Assembly (NCBI GenBank): GCA_047967505.1
Contig: CM106538.1
DNA: 64,000 bases
Source of the DNA: Dipteris shenzhenensis
Lineage: Eukaryota; Polypodiophyta; Polypodiopsida; Gleicheniales
Strand: one strand, 5' to 3'
Part shown: piece after piece, positions 1 to 10,104 of the stretch
Position numbering within the stretch: position 1 is the stretch's first letter
Layout: each line of letters opens with the position of its first letter
Notes under the pieces: model-generated
Database searches by the model: none
What the model was told of the DNA's origin: nothing
The model's input: only the letters and a program-made list of their open reading frames with translations
Program-made: the position numbers and the translations under genes

Positions 1-1079
1 CACAAAAAGGAAAAGAGAAGGTAGATCAGCCCATGTTTGATGTAAATGCAGGTCACTCTTATGTGGACGGTGAATCCAATGGCTGAGAACAGAGCATTGA
101 TGATGAGTTGGGTATTCCTTCTATTGTTACACCTAGATTAAGGAAGACCAGGGATGTTTTGAGAGCACCTGGAAGCGAGCCTATTTTGCACAGGTTTACC
201 AGAGCTAAGTATCCTGTGGATAGGCTGAAATATGATGGATTTACAGCCATTCACTATGCCTATATGATCAAAGTGATATAGGAACCAGAACCCACTTCTT
301 TGAGCAAGCCATGGGAAAAGAAAAATGGGAGAAAGCCATGGATGAAGAAATGGATGCCTTGGAAGCAAATGCTACATGGGAATTGGTGCCTTTCCCTAAA
401 GACAAGAATGCAATTGGCTATAAGTGGGTTTATAAGGTGAAGCACAATGCACATGGTTCTGTGAACAGATACAAGGTAAGATTAGTTGTCAAGGGGTATG
501 CACAGACATATGGCATTGATTATGAAGAACATTCAGTTCGGTTGCAAGGATGGCAGCCGTAAGAGCAATCATTGCTATGGCTGCATCAAAGGGATGGTCT
601 TTACATCAGATGGATGTAAAGAATGCCTTCTTCCATGGTGATTTGCAAGAATAGGTCTTTATGGAGCAGCCACTAGGTTATGTTCATGCTGTTCATCCTG
701 AGTTTGTTTGCAGGTTGAAGAAAGCCTTGTATGGCTTGAAGCAAGCACCTAGAGCATGGTCTGACAAGATAGGACAATATCTTGTCACTATTGGCTTTCA
801 AATTTCCAAGGCATATTTCTCACTTTATGTGAGAAAAACAGAGAAAGGTATTATGCTGCTTGTCATTTATGTTGATGATTTGATCATCACAGGTGATAGT
901 GATGAAGATATCCTTCATGTGAAAATGCTATTGAAGCAAAAGTTTGAGATGAAGGATTTGGGAGAGCTGCGTTATTTCTTGGGCATTGAGGTGATTAGAT
1001 CACCAAGTGGGATACGGCTCTTACAGAGGCAGTATGGATTGGACATGCTGTCCAAATATGGGATGACAGGCTATAAGCT
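1..1079 (+). pseudogene. Ty1/copia family A pol fragment (copy A1)
   Basis: Remnant of a copia polyprotein running from the integrase-RT linker into the palm of reverse transcriptase. Visible RT blocks are [22 protein letters not shown] and YVDDLIITGDS (around 870-900), followed by MKDLGELRYFLGIEV. It aligns base for base with 22243-23320 of copy A4. The reading frame is broken by a stop near 85, a lost T near 300, a deletion near 530 and a TAG near 652. The fragment ends abruptly at 1079 after the codons for GMTGYK and abuts a gypsy fragment on the other strand. The left side continues outside the window, so the true extent is unknown. It is a dead fragment. Confidence 0.9.
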
Positions 1080-1548
1080 TTAATAGATCCTGTCCCCAGA
1101 TTCACCCTGACTGTAGTGTCTCGATTCTGGATTGTCAGTCTATCAGTTCCCTAGTCATGCAGGACTGATGATTCTCGTAACCAAGGACATCCCAGTAAGA
1201 TTTGATAGGATTTTTTGGGGAGATCCAAGATTGTGAATTGAAGGGAAAAGCGAGCTTCTGCGATCTTTGTGGACACACCATTCACTATTCCTAAGGGTTT
1301 AGCCCATGAATCAGCGGCAAGGTGTATGTTGAAATTAGCCTTTTGCATGGGTGGGAGACCCCATTCTTCATAGAGCTCCTTTGATAAGACATTTACACCT
1401 GCTCCACCATCCACTATGGCTTGGACTTCATTATATGCCTTGTGGATCAAAGGCACAATAATCTTGTGTATGTTATCTCTCTCACCCATCCACATAGGGA
1501 TATCTTCAATGTTGTTCATAGGTGGAGGGGGATTTGCGAGTTCAACCA
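1080..1548 (-). pseudogene. Ty3/gypsy aspartic protease fragment
   Basis: Read on the minus strand this encodes a retropepsin-like domain: VDGGAGVNVLSKELYEEWGL supplies the catalytic Asp followed by GGA (a D-G-G-A variant of the usual D-T/S-G-A), then ILLGCPWLR as the second conserved strand. A TAG just after VLHD replaces a probable Trp codon, and homology continues to about 1080. The same protein segment is found on the plus strand at 31680-31868, so both come from one gypsy family (G). The assembly gap cuts the upstream end. The junction at 1079/1080 with copy A1 has no target-site duplication and reads as a rearrangement breakpoint. Confidence 0.8.
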
Positions 1549-1648
1549 NNNNNNNNNNNNNNNNNNNNNNNNNNNNNNNNNNNNNNNNNNNNNNNNNNNN
1601 NNNNNNNNNNNNNNNNNNNNNNNNNNNNNNNNNNNNNNNNNNNNNNNN
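1549..1648. other. assembly gap (100 N)
   Basis: Exactly 100 undetermined bases, the usual placeholder for a gap of unknown size. It separates gypsy protease sequence from the end of a family A LTR, so the adjacency of the two is not proven. Confidence 0.98.
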
Positions 1649-1957
1649 TTTCTCACAAGCACAATGGGGGAATACACACAAAGGTGGAGGCTGAAAACAG
1701 TTTTCCTCTTCTTAGTTGTGAAAGCCAAAAGAACACTAGTACAAAGAAATAGAAGAACCCTATATGTGGGTCTCAAACCAAACTCAACTAACTAAGGTGG
1801 CATACGAACTGAGCCACGAACTAGTGTAATAAGGATAGCTATCATCCAATTATTATTCGTGGGTGGTGTACCAACCGCATCTGTAGCTAACAAGTCGGTG
1901 ACATAAATGCACAACGGTCACCCTGGCATATCGCGAGTGGAGCTCGATATCTCAACA
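1649..1957 (-). repeat. Family A 3' LTR, truncated by gap (copy A2)
   Basis: Reverse complement of the 352-bp family A LTR. It ends at ATATCTCAACA (1947-1957), the inverted LTR start, and is immediately followed by the inverted polypurine tract CTCCCCCCTC. The outer roughly 40 bp of the LTR are lost in the gap. Confidence 0.9.
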
Positions 1958-4010
1958 CTCCCCCCTCGAGCTCAATCCCAATCCTGCACACCAAGCAGGT
2001 CTCTAAACTTGCACAGCTTCTCTGCGCCCAATGCCTTTGTGAATAGGTCAGCTACTTGATCCTCTGTGTTGACATAAACTAGATCAATAAGACCTAGTAA
2101 AAACCTTCTCCCACACATAGTGATAATGCACCTCAATGTGCTTTCTTCTAGCATGATAGACTGGGTTATTTGCCAAGTGTATACTTCTCATGTTGTCACA
2201 ATAAATGACAACTCACCCATCTGTAGACTGATTCATATCATAGAGTAGCTTTGCAACCAAGCTACCTCACATGCAGCCATTGCTGCACCCCTGTACTCAG
2301 CCTCTGTGCTCGACAAGGCAACTGTAGGCTGTTTCTTGCTGCTCCAAGTGACTGCAGCACTCCCAAAAGAGAACACATATCCACTAGTAGATCGTCTATC
2401 AGAAATACTACCAGCCCAATCAGCATCAGTGTATCCATGCAACTGTATCTGAACCCTAGCCTCATAAAATAGTCCATACTGCAATGTGGACTTCACATAC
2501 CTGAGTATGCGTCTAGCCGCATCCAAATGCAGTTTCCTTGGAGCCTGCATAAACTGACTTACCAACCCAACAGCATAGCTCAAATATGGCCTGGTAATAG
2601 TCATGTAAATCAAACTTCCTACTATGCATCTGTACATAGTAGGGTCTTCCAGAAGCTCACCTGCATCTGCGCTCAGCTTCACATTCTACTCAAACGAACT
2701 GAAATAGGCTTACAGCCTGTCATCCCAAATTTGGACAACATGTCCAGTCCATACTGCCTCTTCAAGAGCTGTATCCCACTTGGTGATCTAATCACCTCAA
2801 TGCCCAAGAAATAATGCAGCTCTCCCAAATCCTTCATCTCAAACTTCTACTTCAATAGCATTTTCACATGAAGGATGTCTTCATCACTATCACCTGTGAT
2901 GATCAAATCATCAACATAAATGACAAGCAGCATAATACCTTTCTCTGTTTTTCTCACATAGAGTGAGAAATGTGCCTTGGAAATCTGAAAGCCAATAGTA
3001 ACAAGATACTGTCCTATCTTGTCAGACCATGCTCTAGGTGCTTGCTTCAAGCCATACAAGGCTTTCTTCAACCTGCAAACAAACTCAGGATGAACAGCAT
3101 GCACATAGCCTGGTGGCTGCTCTATATAGACCTCTTCTTGCAAATCACCATGCAAGAAGGCATTCTTTACATCCACCTGATGTAAAGACCATCCCTTTGA
3201 TGCAGCCATAGCAATGACTGCTCTTACAGTCGCCATCCTTGCAACTGGACTAAATATTTCTTCATAATCAATGCCATATGTCTGTGCATACCCCTTGACA
3301 ACTAATCTTGCCTTGTATCTGTTCCACAGAACCATCTACATTGTGCTTCACCTTATAAAACCCATTTACAGCCAATTGCATTCTTGTCTTTAGGCAAAGG
3401 CACCAATTCCCATGTTGCATTTGCATCCAAGGCATCCATTTCTTCATCCATGGCTTTCTCCCATTTTTCTTTTCCCATGGCTTGCTCAAAAGAAATGGGT
3501 TCTGGTTCCTGTATCACTTTGACCATATAGGCATAGTGAATGGCTGTAAATCCATCATATTTCAGCCTATCCATAGGATACCTAGCTCTGCTAGACCTGC
3601 GCAAAATAGGCTCACTCCCAGGTGCTCTCAAAACATCCCTGGTCTTCCTTACTCCAGGTGTAACAACAGAAGGAATACCCAACTCATCATCAATGGTCTG
3701 TTCTGAGCCACTGGATTCACCATCCACATAAGAGTGACCTGCATTCACATCAAACATGGGCTGATCTACCTTCTCTTTTCTTTTTCGTGATACCTGCGTA
3801 CCACTATCTGCATTGCTTTGAGGAGATTCTCCTGATCTCAATCTACCTCATGGTGAGGTATGTGAACCACTGCTAGAGGACACTGCAGGTCCACTGATAT
3901 TTTGTGATTGCTGCTGTGAATTCTATGCAGCATTACCATTTTGTGCATCTACATCAATCATCACATTTACTGGTTATACCAGCTGCTCATCTCATCAAAA
4001 ACAACATCTC
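1958..4010 (-). pseudogene. Family A pol fragment, RNase H to integrase end (copy A2)
   Basis: Minus-strand copia pol read from high to low coordinates: the end of integrase (DVVFDEMSSW region near 4000), the acidic linker, RT ([41 protein letters not shown] near 2910) and RNase H (DADWAGS, ALSSTEAEYRGAAMAACEVAWL, DQVADLFTKALGAEKL). Frameshifts near 2250, 2690-2850 and 3340 and several stops inactivate it. The upstream half (gag, protease, most of integrase) is missing. At about 4010 the sequence switches to family D in the opposite orientation, with at most two bases shared at the joint, consistent with end joining rather than transposition. Confidence 0.9.
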
Positions 4011-5285
4011 TGATATCACTAGTGACACTCAGTAGATGGAATGTGTATCAGCTAAATGTCAAGAATGCTTTTCTCAATGGTTACCTAGACGAGGAAGTCT
4101 ACATGCAACAACCATTAGGTTATGTTGAACCAGGAAAGGAGAATAAGGTTTGCCATCTTAAGAAAAGTCTCTATGGCTTAAAGCAAGCACCCAAAAGTTG
4201 GTACAATAGAATCGATGTGTATTTTGCTGATCTAGGATACATGAAATCCAATGCAGATCATACTCTCTACTACAAAGTTCACGGGGAAGACATTACTATT
4301 GCACTTTTGTACGTAGATGACCTGATTGTGATAGGAAGAAAGGATATCTTCATCAAGAAATGAAAACAAGACTTATTTGCAGAGTTCGACATGAAAGATC
4401 TTGGACTTATGCACTATTGTCTTGGAATTGAGTTTTGGAGAGATTCAAACATCACCTTTATGAGTCAGCTCAAGTATGTTGACAGTCTCTTGAAGAAGTT
4501 TCATATGGTAGGTTGCAAGATTGTAGCCACTCCCATGGAACATAGTTTGAAAACTTACAAAAGACTCAGCAAAACCCACAGTCAATGATAGATACTATAG
4601 GTAGCTCATCAAATCTCTTATATATCTGACTATTCACACAGCCATATATTTGTTGTGTAGTAAGTTCACTAGCACAGTTTATGGCAAATCCAAAACAGTC
4701 TCACTGGAATGTAGCCAAAAGAGTCTTGAGATACATCAAAGGTACAAGACAATTTGGAATAGAATACAAAGGAAGTCATCCATGGTTGCATGGATATTAT
4801 GACAAGTGACTATGTCGGAGATCATGAGACCAGGAGATCCACACAGGGATATGCATATTTCCTTGTTCATGGTGCTATATATATTGTGGTTGTCAAACAA
4901 ACAACCAACTGTTTCTTTGTCTTCAACTGAAGTAGAATATAGAGCACTCACTACAGGTGCATGTGAAACTATATGGCTTAGAAGACTATTGTCAGAAAAA
5001 GATTACTTTGATGAATGAAATCCAACAACAATATACTATGATAACCAATCGGCTCAAGCATTGGCCAAGAATCTAGTATATCACTCCAAGACAAAGCACA
5101 TTGATGTTAGAGAGCACTTCATCAGAGAAAGAGTGTTACTTGGTGACATCATATGCAAACATTATGACAACAAATAGAATGTTGTAGACACCTTTACCAA
5201 ACCACGCGATAAAGAGCTTTTCAAGGAACATCAACAAGCTCTTGGTTTGATGCAGAGGAAGGACATTCCCATGAAAGGGGTGTGA
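4010..5285 (+). pseudogene. Copia family D RT-RNase H fragment (copy D1)
   Basis: Carboxy-terminal part of a copia pol of a second family. RT motifs are [33 protein letters not shown] and LLYVDDLIVIG (near 4310). RNase H motifs are KQPTVSLSSTEVEYRALTTG (near 4900) and SKTKHIDVREHF. It aligns with copy D2 at 57500-58740. It is broken by a stop near 4363, frameshifts near 4555 and 4800, and a stop near 5018. The stop after KGV at 5283-5285 is the family's natural end. The 5' part is replaced by copy A2. Confidence 0.87.
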
Positions 5286-5373
5286 TGGAATGTAATGTTC
5301 AGTCCTTCTTTGATTCCCCAGAATCATCATCTTGAGGGAAGGCCTACTTCATGATGTTGATCTTGAGGGAAGG

Positions 5374-5603
5374 TGGTGAGAGATCATGCTCAACATCATG
5401 TTATCATATGTGCATATCACTAACAAAATAGAGTGCTATAAAGGAAAGGGCTAGATGCCCTAACCCTAACCCTAAATGGGTTTGTATATATTGTACATTT
5501 TCAACTAAATCTAGTGTACAGCTAGTTATTTGTGGTGTGCTCTCTAGCGATGCCCTCTCTCCTCATGTCCACTCTTCTCCTCTCCCCTCTTCATATTTTG
5601 TCA
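5374..5603 (+). repeat. Family D 3' LTR (copy D1)
   Basis: About 230 bp following the polypurine run TTGAGGGAAGG. It starts TGGTGAG (TGTTGAG in copy D2) and ends TTTTGTCA; similarity to the D2 LTR stops exactly there. D2's LTR is 27 bp longer because of an internal 27-bp tandem duplication. Without a 5' LTR the insertion cannot be dated. Confidence 0.8.
5458..5492 (+). promoter_or_regulatory. Telobox plus TATA element in family D LTR
   Basis: Three tandem CCCTAA units (5458-5476) lie 8 bp upstream of TATATATT (5485-5492); a second TATA candidate, CTATAAAG, lies near 5437. The D2 LTR has the same arrangement at 58944-58974. In plants AACCCTAA teloboxes upstream of TATA boxes are known in promoters of ribosomal-protein and cell-cycle genes. 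A role as the LTR promoter is inference. Confidence 0.5.
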
Positions 5604-5812
5604 ACTCTTGCCAGCATAATACGTCCCATGGGGCCTATAAGATTGCATAAGATATTCACATATAGCCAGCAATGCCAACACACACACAACCCACAATTAA
5701 TTTTCCCTAACCCTAAGCCATTGTTATGAACCCTAGATACAGGCCACCAAAATTAGCACACACGACACAGGCCCAATAAACCAAAAGTAGCATATACCAT
5801 CAGCATTCCAAG
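5604..5812. other. Unassigned spacer
   Basis: About 210 bp between the family D LTR and the inverted G LTR. It contains CCCTAACCCTAA near 5708. I see no coding signal, repeat or element boundary here. Confidence 0.5.
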
Positions 5813-6518
5813 AGGAGGAGAAGGGAGGAAGAGGAGGAAGAGGGAGGAGGAGGAGGGAGGAGGAGAGGGAGAGGAGGGAGGAGGAGAGGGAGAGGATGGG
5901 TTGCAAGGTTGGAGGAGAGGGGAGGAGAAGTTGCAAGGTTAGGACATGCTTTTGGATGTGGAGTGCAAGGAAGCATGGACACTTGAGACAATTGCTTGGA
6001 ATACCAAAGTAGAACTCAACACATAGTCCCAAAGAGTGTGGGCTTTATTCCATTATGGGGTATATATACAAGTTGAAGAGCTTCTCTCTCTGCATGTAGA
6101 AAGTGTAACACATTCTCTCTCTACATGTAGAAGTTGTATGTAGAAGTTGTATACACTCTCTTTCTACATGGAGAACTCCCATATAGAAGTTGTAACACAT
6201 TCTGTTTCTACATATATAGAAGTTGTAACACATTCTTTTCTACATGTAGAACTCGCATATAGAAGTTGCATGTAGAAGTCATATGTACAACTCGCATGTA
6301 GAACTTGCATGTATAACTTGCATGTACAACTTGCATGTTGTACAACTCGCATGTACAACTTGCATGTAGGAGTCGTATGTAGAACTTGCATGTAGAACAT
6401 GCAAGTTGGATTTCTAAGAGGGATTATTACTAACCTTATGTAAGTACAAGTGGAGCTTTGCCGCTACTCTACACACACATTCTATTCTACCTAAGTCCAT
6501 GTTGGCACAGAGACAACA
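5813..6518 (-). repeat. Gypsy family G LTR, inverted and truncated
   Basis: Reverse complement of the first half of the LTR at 53563-54915. Shared landmarks in order from 6518 downwards are the start TGTTG(T/A)CTCTGTGCCAACATG, a region of short repeats built on ACAACTT and CTACATGTAGA, a TATATATA box (6061-6068 on the plus strand), and a CTCCTCCCT-rich tract. Similarity ends near 5813. The CTACATGTAG palindromes here and at 53.6-53.9 kb have expanded independently in the two copies. Confidence 0.75.
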
Positions 6519-7494
6519 GCTTCTTTGCATGATGGTGGGTGTTGGTGTGTGTGTGTGTGTGTCTATGTGTGGGGCATTGCTAGCTGCAGGCTATGGTTGG
6601 CCTACACATGGCTTAACCCCTCATGCAAGCTTATAGGCTATGACTTTATGTGCTAGCAAGTTTGCGTCGAAGCATGGCTAGTCTGCATGATGGTGCGCGC
6701 ATGTGTGTTTTTTTTTGTGAAGGCATTGTTGGCTATTACATGGGACAAGCCCTTGTGAAAATTTATAATAGGCTGTAACCTTTTGTAATGCCTATTGTAA
6801 TGGCAAGAATAGCCATGTCTTATTTGCATGATGTTTCTCTATTTCCTCTAGGCCACCCAATGGCATCTCCATTTTCACAGGTTGTGTTCCATTTGTAGGA
6901 TCACCTTGGTGTGATTACTGTAGATTTTAATGGCTCTTATGGTGCATTTTTGAGGGTGCTTATGCTTTTAGGTTCACCTTGGCATGATTATTGTGTGTTA
7001 TGGGTTGTGTGTGTGTCTTTGTCTCTGTCTATGTGTGTGGAATTTTTGGATGTTTGTTAATTTCTTCATTGCTATTTACTTTGGGCTTTTTAGTTGCGTG
7101 AAGAAATTTGGGAGCTTTTAGAGACCCTATTGAAGTTCTATCTATAGGCTCATCTTGGTATGATTATTGCGGACAAAAATGGCTTTTAGTGTGCATGTAT
7201 GTACCTGTGATGTATGTGTTTGTTTGTCTAGATTTGAGTTGTCTTCATATTGTTTTATTGCGGTAGATGTCTACACTATAGACTCTGGCTTTTGTGGGTT
7301 TTGTCTGTGTGGTGTGTGCTAGTTTTGGTGGATTATGTCTTGGGTTTTGGTGAATGGAACAGTGGTTTTAGATAAACAGAATGTTGGTTTCAAGAAAAGC
7401 ATTAGGGGTTGTGTTGTGTTGTTTGGCTATTTGTGAATAGCTGGAATCTTCCCTCGCTAGAGCCATCTCCATTGAGAGAAAGGATGCACACTCC
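6519..7494. other. Non-coding region with weak internal repeats
   Basis: About 980 bp with no convincing open frame. There is a (GT)n microsatellite near 6547-6562. A phrase of the form AGG(T/A/C)TCA(C/T)CTTGG(T/C)(A/G)TGATTA occurs three times near 6897, 6971 and 7147. I do not recognise the sequence. Confidence 0.5.
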
Positions 7495-7819
7495 CGATGC
7501 ATAGACACTCGTGACCTTTTCACCCCCTCCCCCCCTCCCCCCTCCATCTCCACCACCCCCTCCCCCCTCCACCACCACCCCCTTGTGAAGATAGTGGGAA
7601 AGAAGGAAGGAGTCTCACTTGCGGCTTTCTCATATACACAATGGGGGATCATGTGGATCTCGATCCGATGCATAGACACTCGTGACCTTTTCACCCCCTC
7701 CCCCCCTCCCCCCTCCATCTCCACCACCCCCTCCCCCCTCCACCACCACCCCCTTGTGAAGATAGTGGGAAAGAAGGAAGGAGTCTCACTTGCGGCTTTC
7801 TCATATACACAATGGGGGA
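7495..7819. repeat. 171-bp tandem duplication spanning an LTR edge
   Basis: 7495-7648 and 7666-7819 are near-identical at an offset of 171 bp. Each unit holds a CCCCCTCC-rich pyrimidine tract followed by the outer 65 bp of the inverted family A LTR (TGTGAAGATAGTGGG...). The duplication therefore happened after A3 inserted beside the pyrimidine tract and copied both host and LTR sequence. Confidence 0.85.
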
Positions 7820-8105
7820 ATACACACAAAGGTGGAGGCTGAAAACAGTTTTCCTCTTCTTAGTTTTGAAACCCAAAAGAACTTTAGTACAAACAAATAG
7901 AAGAACTCTATAGTGGGTCTTAAACCAAACTCAGCTAACTAAGGTGGCATACTAACTGAGCCACAAACTAGAGTACATAAGGATAGCTATCATCCAACTA
8001 TTATTCATGGGCGGTGTACCAACTGCATCTGCAGCTAACAAGTCGGTGACATAAATGCACAATGGTCACCCTGGTATATCACGAGTGGAGCTCAATATCT
8101 CAACA
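7755..8105 (-). repeat. A3 3' LTR (351 bp)
   Basis: Inverted LTR from TGTGAAGATAGTGGG to ATATCTCAACA, followed by the inverted polypurine tract CTCCCCCTC. Its outer end is duplicated at 7584-7648. Confidence 0.9.
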
Positions 8106-8483
8106 CTCCCCCTCGAGCTCAATCCCAATTCCTGCACACCAAGCAGGTCTCTGAACTTGTGCAGCTTCTCTATGCCCAATGCCTTCGTGAATATGTTAGC
8201 TACCTGATCCTCTGTGCTAACATAAACTAGATCAATAAGACCTAGTAAAAGCTTCTCCCGCACATAGTGATAATGCACCTCAATATGCTTTGTTCTAGCA
8301 TGATAGACTGGGTTATTTGCCAAGTGTATACTACTCATGTTGTCACAATAAATGACAATTGGCCCATCTATAGACTGATGCATATCATAAAGTAGCTTAT
8401 GCAACCAAGCTACCTCACATGCAGCCATTGCTGCACCCCTGTACTCAGCCTCTGTACTTGACAAGGCAACTGTAGGCTGTTTT
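8106..8483 (-). pseudogene. A3 RNase H C-terminus
   Basis: Minus-strand reading gives SSTEAEYRGAAMAACEVAWLH, YCDNMSSIHLANNPVYHART, KHIEVHYHYVREK and DQVANIFTKALG, the end of copia RNase H. The frame runs on through the polypurine tract into the LTR (GSVEI). Element C interrupts it at 8483/8484. The rest of the protein is at 25261-28449. Confidence 0.9.
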
Positions 8484-8663
8484 TGTGGGGGTTAAAGGTC
8501 ACTGTGCCTTTACCTCAGTTATGTACAATACTCAAACACATATATAAATGAATGAAAAAGAAGATTAGGGTGGTTCTGCACCCACCAAAACTTGTATGCT
8601 CTCTGTCTCCCTCTGTCTCTCTCTCTCCTTCTTCCGTTCTTGCTTCCGTTGAGAGCACTCTCA
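8484..8663 (+). repeat. Family C 5' LTR (180 bp)
   Basis: Begins TGTGGGGGTTAAAGG and ends GCACTCTCA. It contains TATATAAATG at 8541-8550 as a likely TATA box and a CT-rich stretch before the end. It is identical to the 3' LTR at 179 of 180 positions (C/T near the start). Confidence 0.95.
8541..8547 (+). promoter_or_regulatory. TATA box candidate in family C 5' LTR
   Basis: TATATAA, 120 bp upstream of the PBS. It is the only good TATA match in this LTR and is repeated in the 3' LTR. Confidence 0.5.
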
Positions 8664-8665
8664 AC

Positions 8666-8678
8666 TGGTATCAGAGCC
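8666..8678 (+). other. Primer-binding site, initiator tRNA-Met (family C)
   Basis: TGGTATCAGAGCC, two bases after the 5' LTR; complementary to the 3' end of plant initiator tRNA-Met and standard for copia elements. Confidence 0.9.
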
Positions 8679-10104
8679 CGAGTGATCTAGCTGAGCATGC
8701 GTGAATGCTTGAAGCTCAGCAGCTCTGTGGGAGGAAGGAGAAGCTTTGTGGGAAGCTTTGTGAGTGACTTTACTTGCATCCGAGTGTGTAGAGACCTTGG
8801 AGGAACATTTGGAAAAGTCACTTTGGCTTTGCGAAGTGGTTTTGAGAGCCTGTTAAGAGCTTTCAAAGAAAAAGTCGTTTTTTGAGCTTTTCCCTAGTCC
8901 GTTCGATGACAGAGACTCCATATTGACTTGTAGAGGCAACTATTGCTTGCTTTTGGTGTCCACATTACTTCAAGAGCTTGGAAACACCTTCATTCTTGAA
9001 TCTGGGATCATTTCATTGGATTTCTAACTCACTGTGTCAATTCCTGCGTTTTTTGCCCGGGTGTTGGAACTCAAGTTTGGAGCAACCATTTGTAGATCTG
9101 TCAGTTTCGGTGGACTCAGGAGGTCCTAAAACTTCTATGTTGCTCATCATTCGCACTTCGGTGGAGTTTACAAACAGCTCTGTTTCAAAAAACGTTTTTC
9201 AGCCCGTGTGTTGGACCCAGTGATTGAGACCACGGTTTCCAAAACTATCTGTCCCATTGCGTTTCGGACACCCAAAAACCCCTACCTATCAGTTCTTACG
9301 CGATTTGGTGGAGGATTTTCAGAGTTATAAATCTCTGTGTATTCGATTTCGTCTCTCTGTTATGCATTTTTCATACTAAGGTTTTGAAACCTTAGATTTA
9401 TGCCACATGGCAGTGGATAAGTGTTGACTCCCATTTCTCACTCATCGGCGGTTGGGATTTTGGAGTTCTGGCAGAAGAGAGATATTTGCAGATTTTCTTG
9501 CTGAGTCCGATTATGCAATGGCGCCCATGTTTTGAAGCATCTTAGGTTCTATTTTCAGTAGCGCTCATTACCGTGGGACTATGATTTCTTGAGCACACCT
9601 TATGCAGATCACTCTGGTTGCAGTTTGAGCAGTGTGCACTCATTCGTGGTATGCATTAGGTTGCAATGGATGATTTATAGGCCATTTGGATGCATTGCGG
9701 TCCTTGTTGGATGCACTGATAGGCCCAAATTGCCTTGTGGGATGCTATTTTTTATGGACGCTTTGCACATGGATGCTATTTTATGCTGAGGGATAGCTTT
9801 GACACATTGTTGGTGATGCACTGATAGTGCTATGCTCTCTTGGATGAGATATAATTGATGCATATGCCAATGGATGGTGTTTATGCTTGAGTCATTTGGC
9901 ACTTATTAGCATTTTCTTTTGGGCCAGATTTGCTCATATGGATGCATAGTATATGCACATGAGTCAGATGCATCTTTTGATGCTTTGAGCTTTGAGTTTT
10001 GGTGATATTTCACTCTATTGTGCCATACACATTTGGGTGCACCTGGTATTTGGTGTGATTCTCTCTTGAGGCACTAGCATTTGGGATTTTGCTTTATTTG
10101 CATC
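8679..10104 (+). other. Family C untranslated leader
   Basis: 1.4 kb between the PBS and the gag ATG, unusually long for a copia element. It has no convincing coding frame. GGATGC or GATGC occurs about ten times between 9680 and 9990, giving a weakly periodic, hairpin-poor tract. A 12-bp near-perfect tandem repeat (GAAGCTTTGTGG) is at 8740-8762. Confidence 0.6.
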
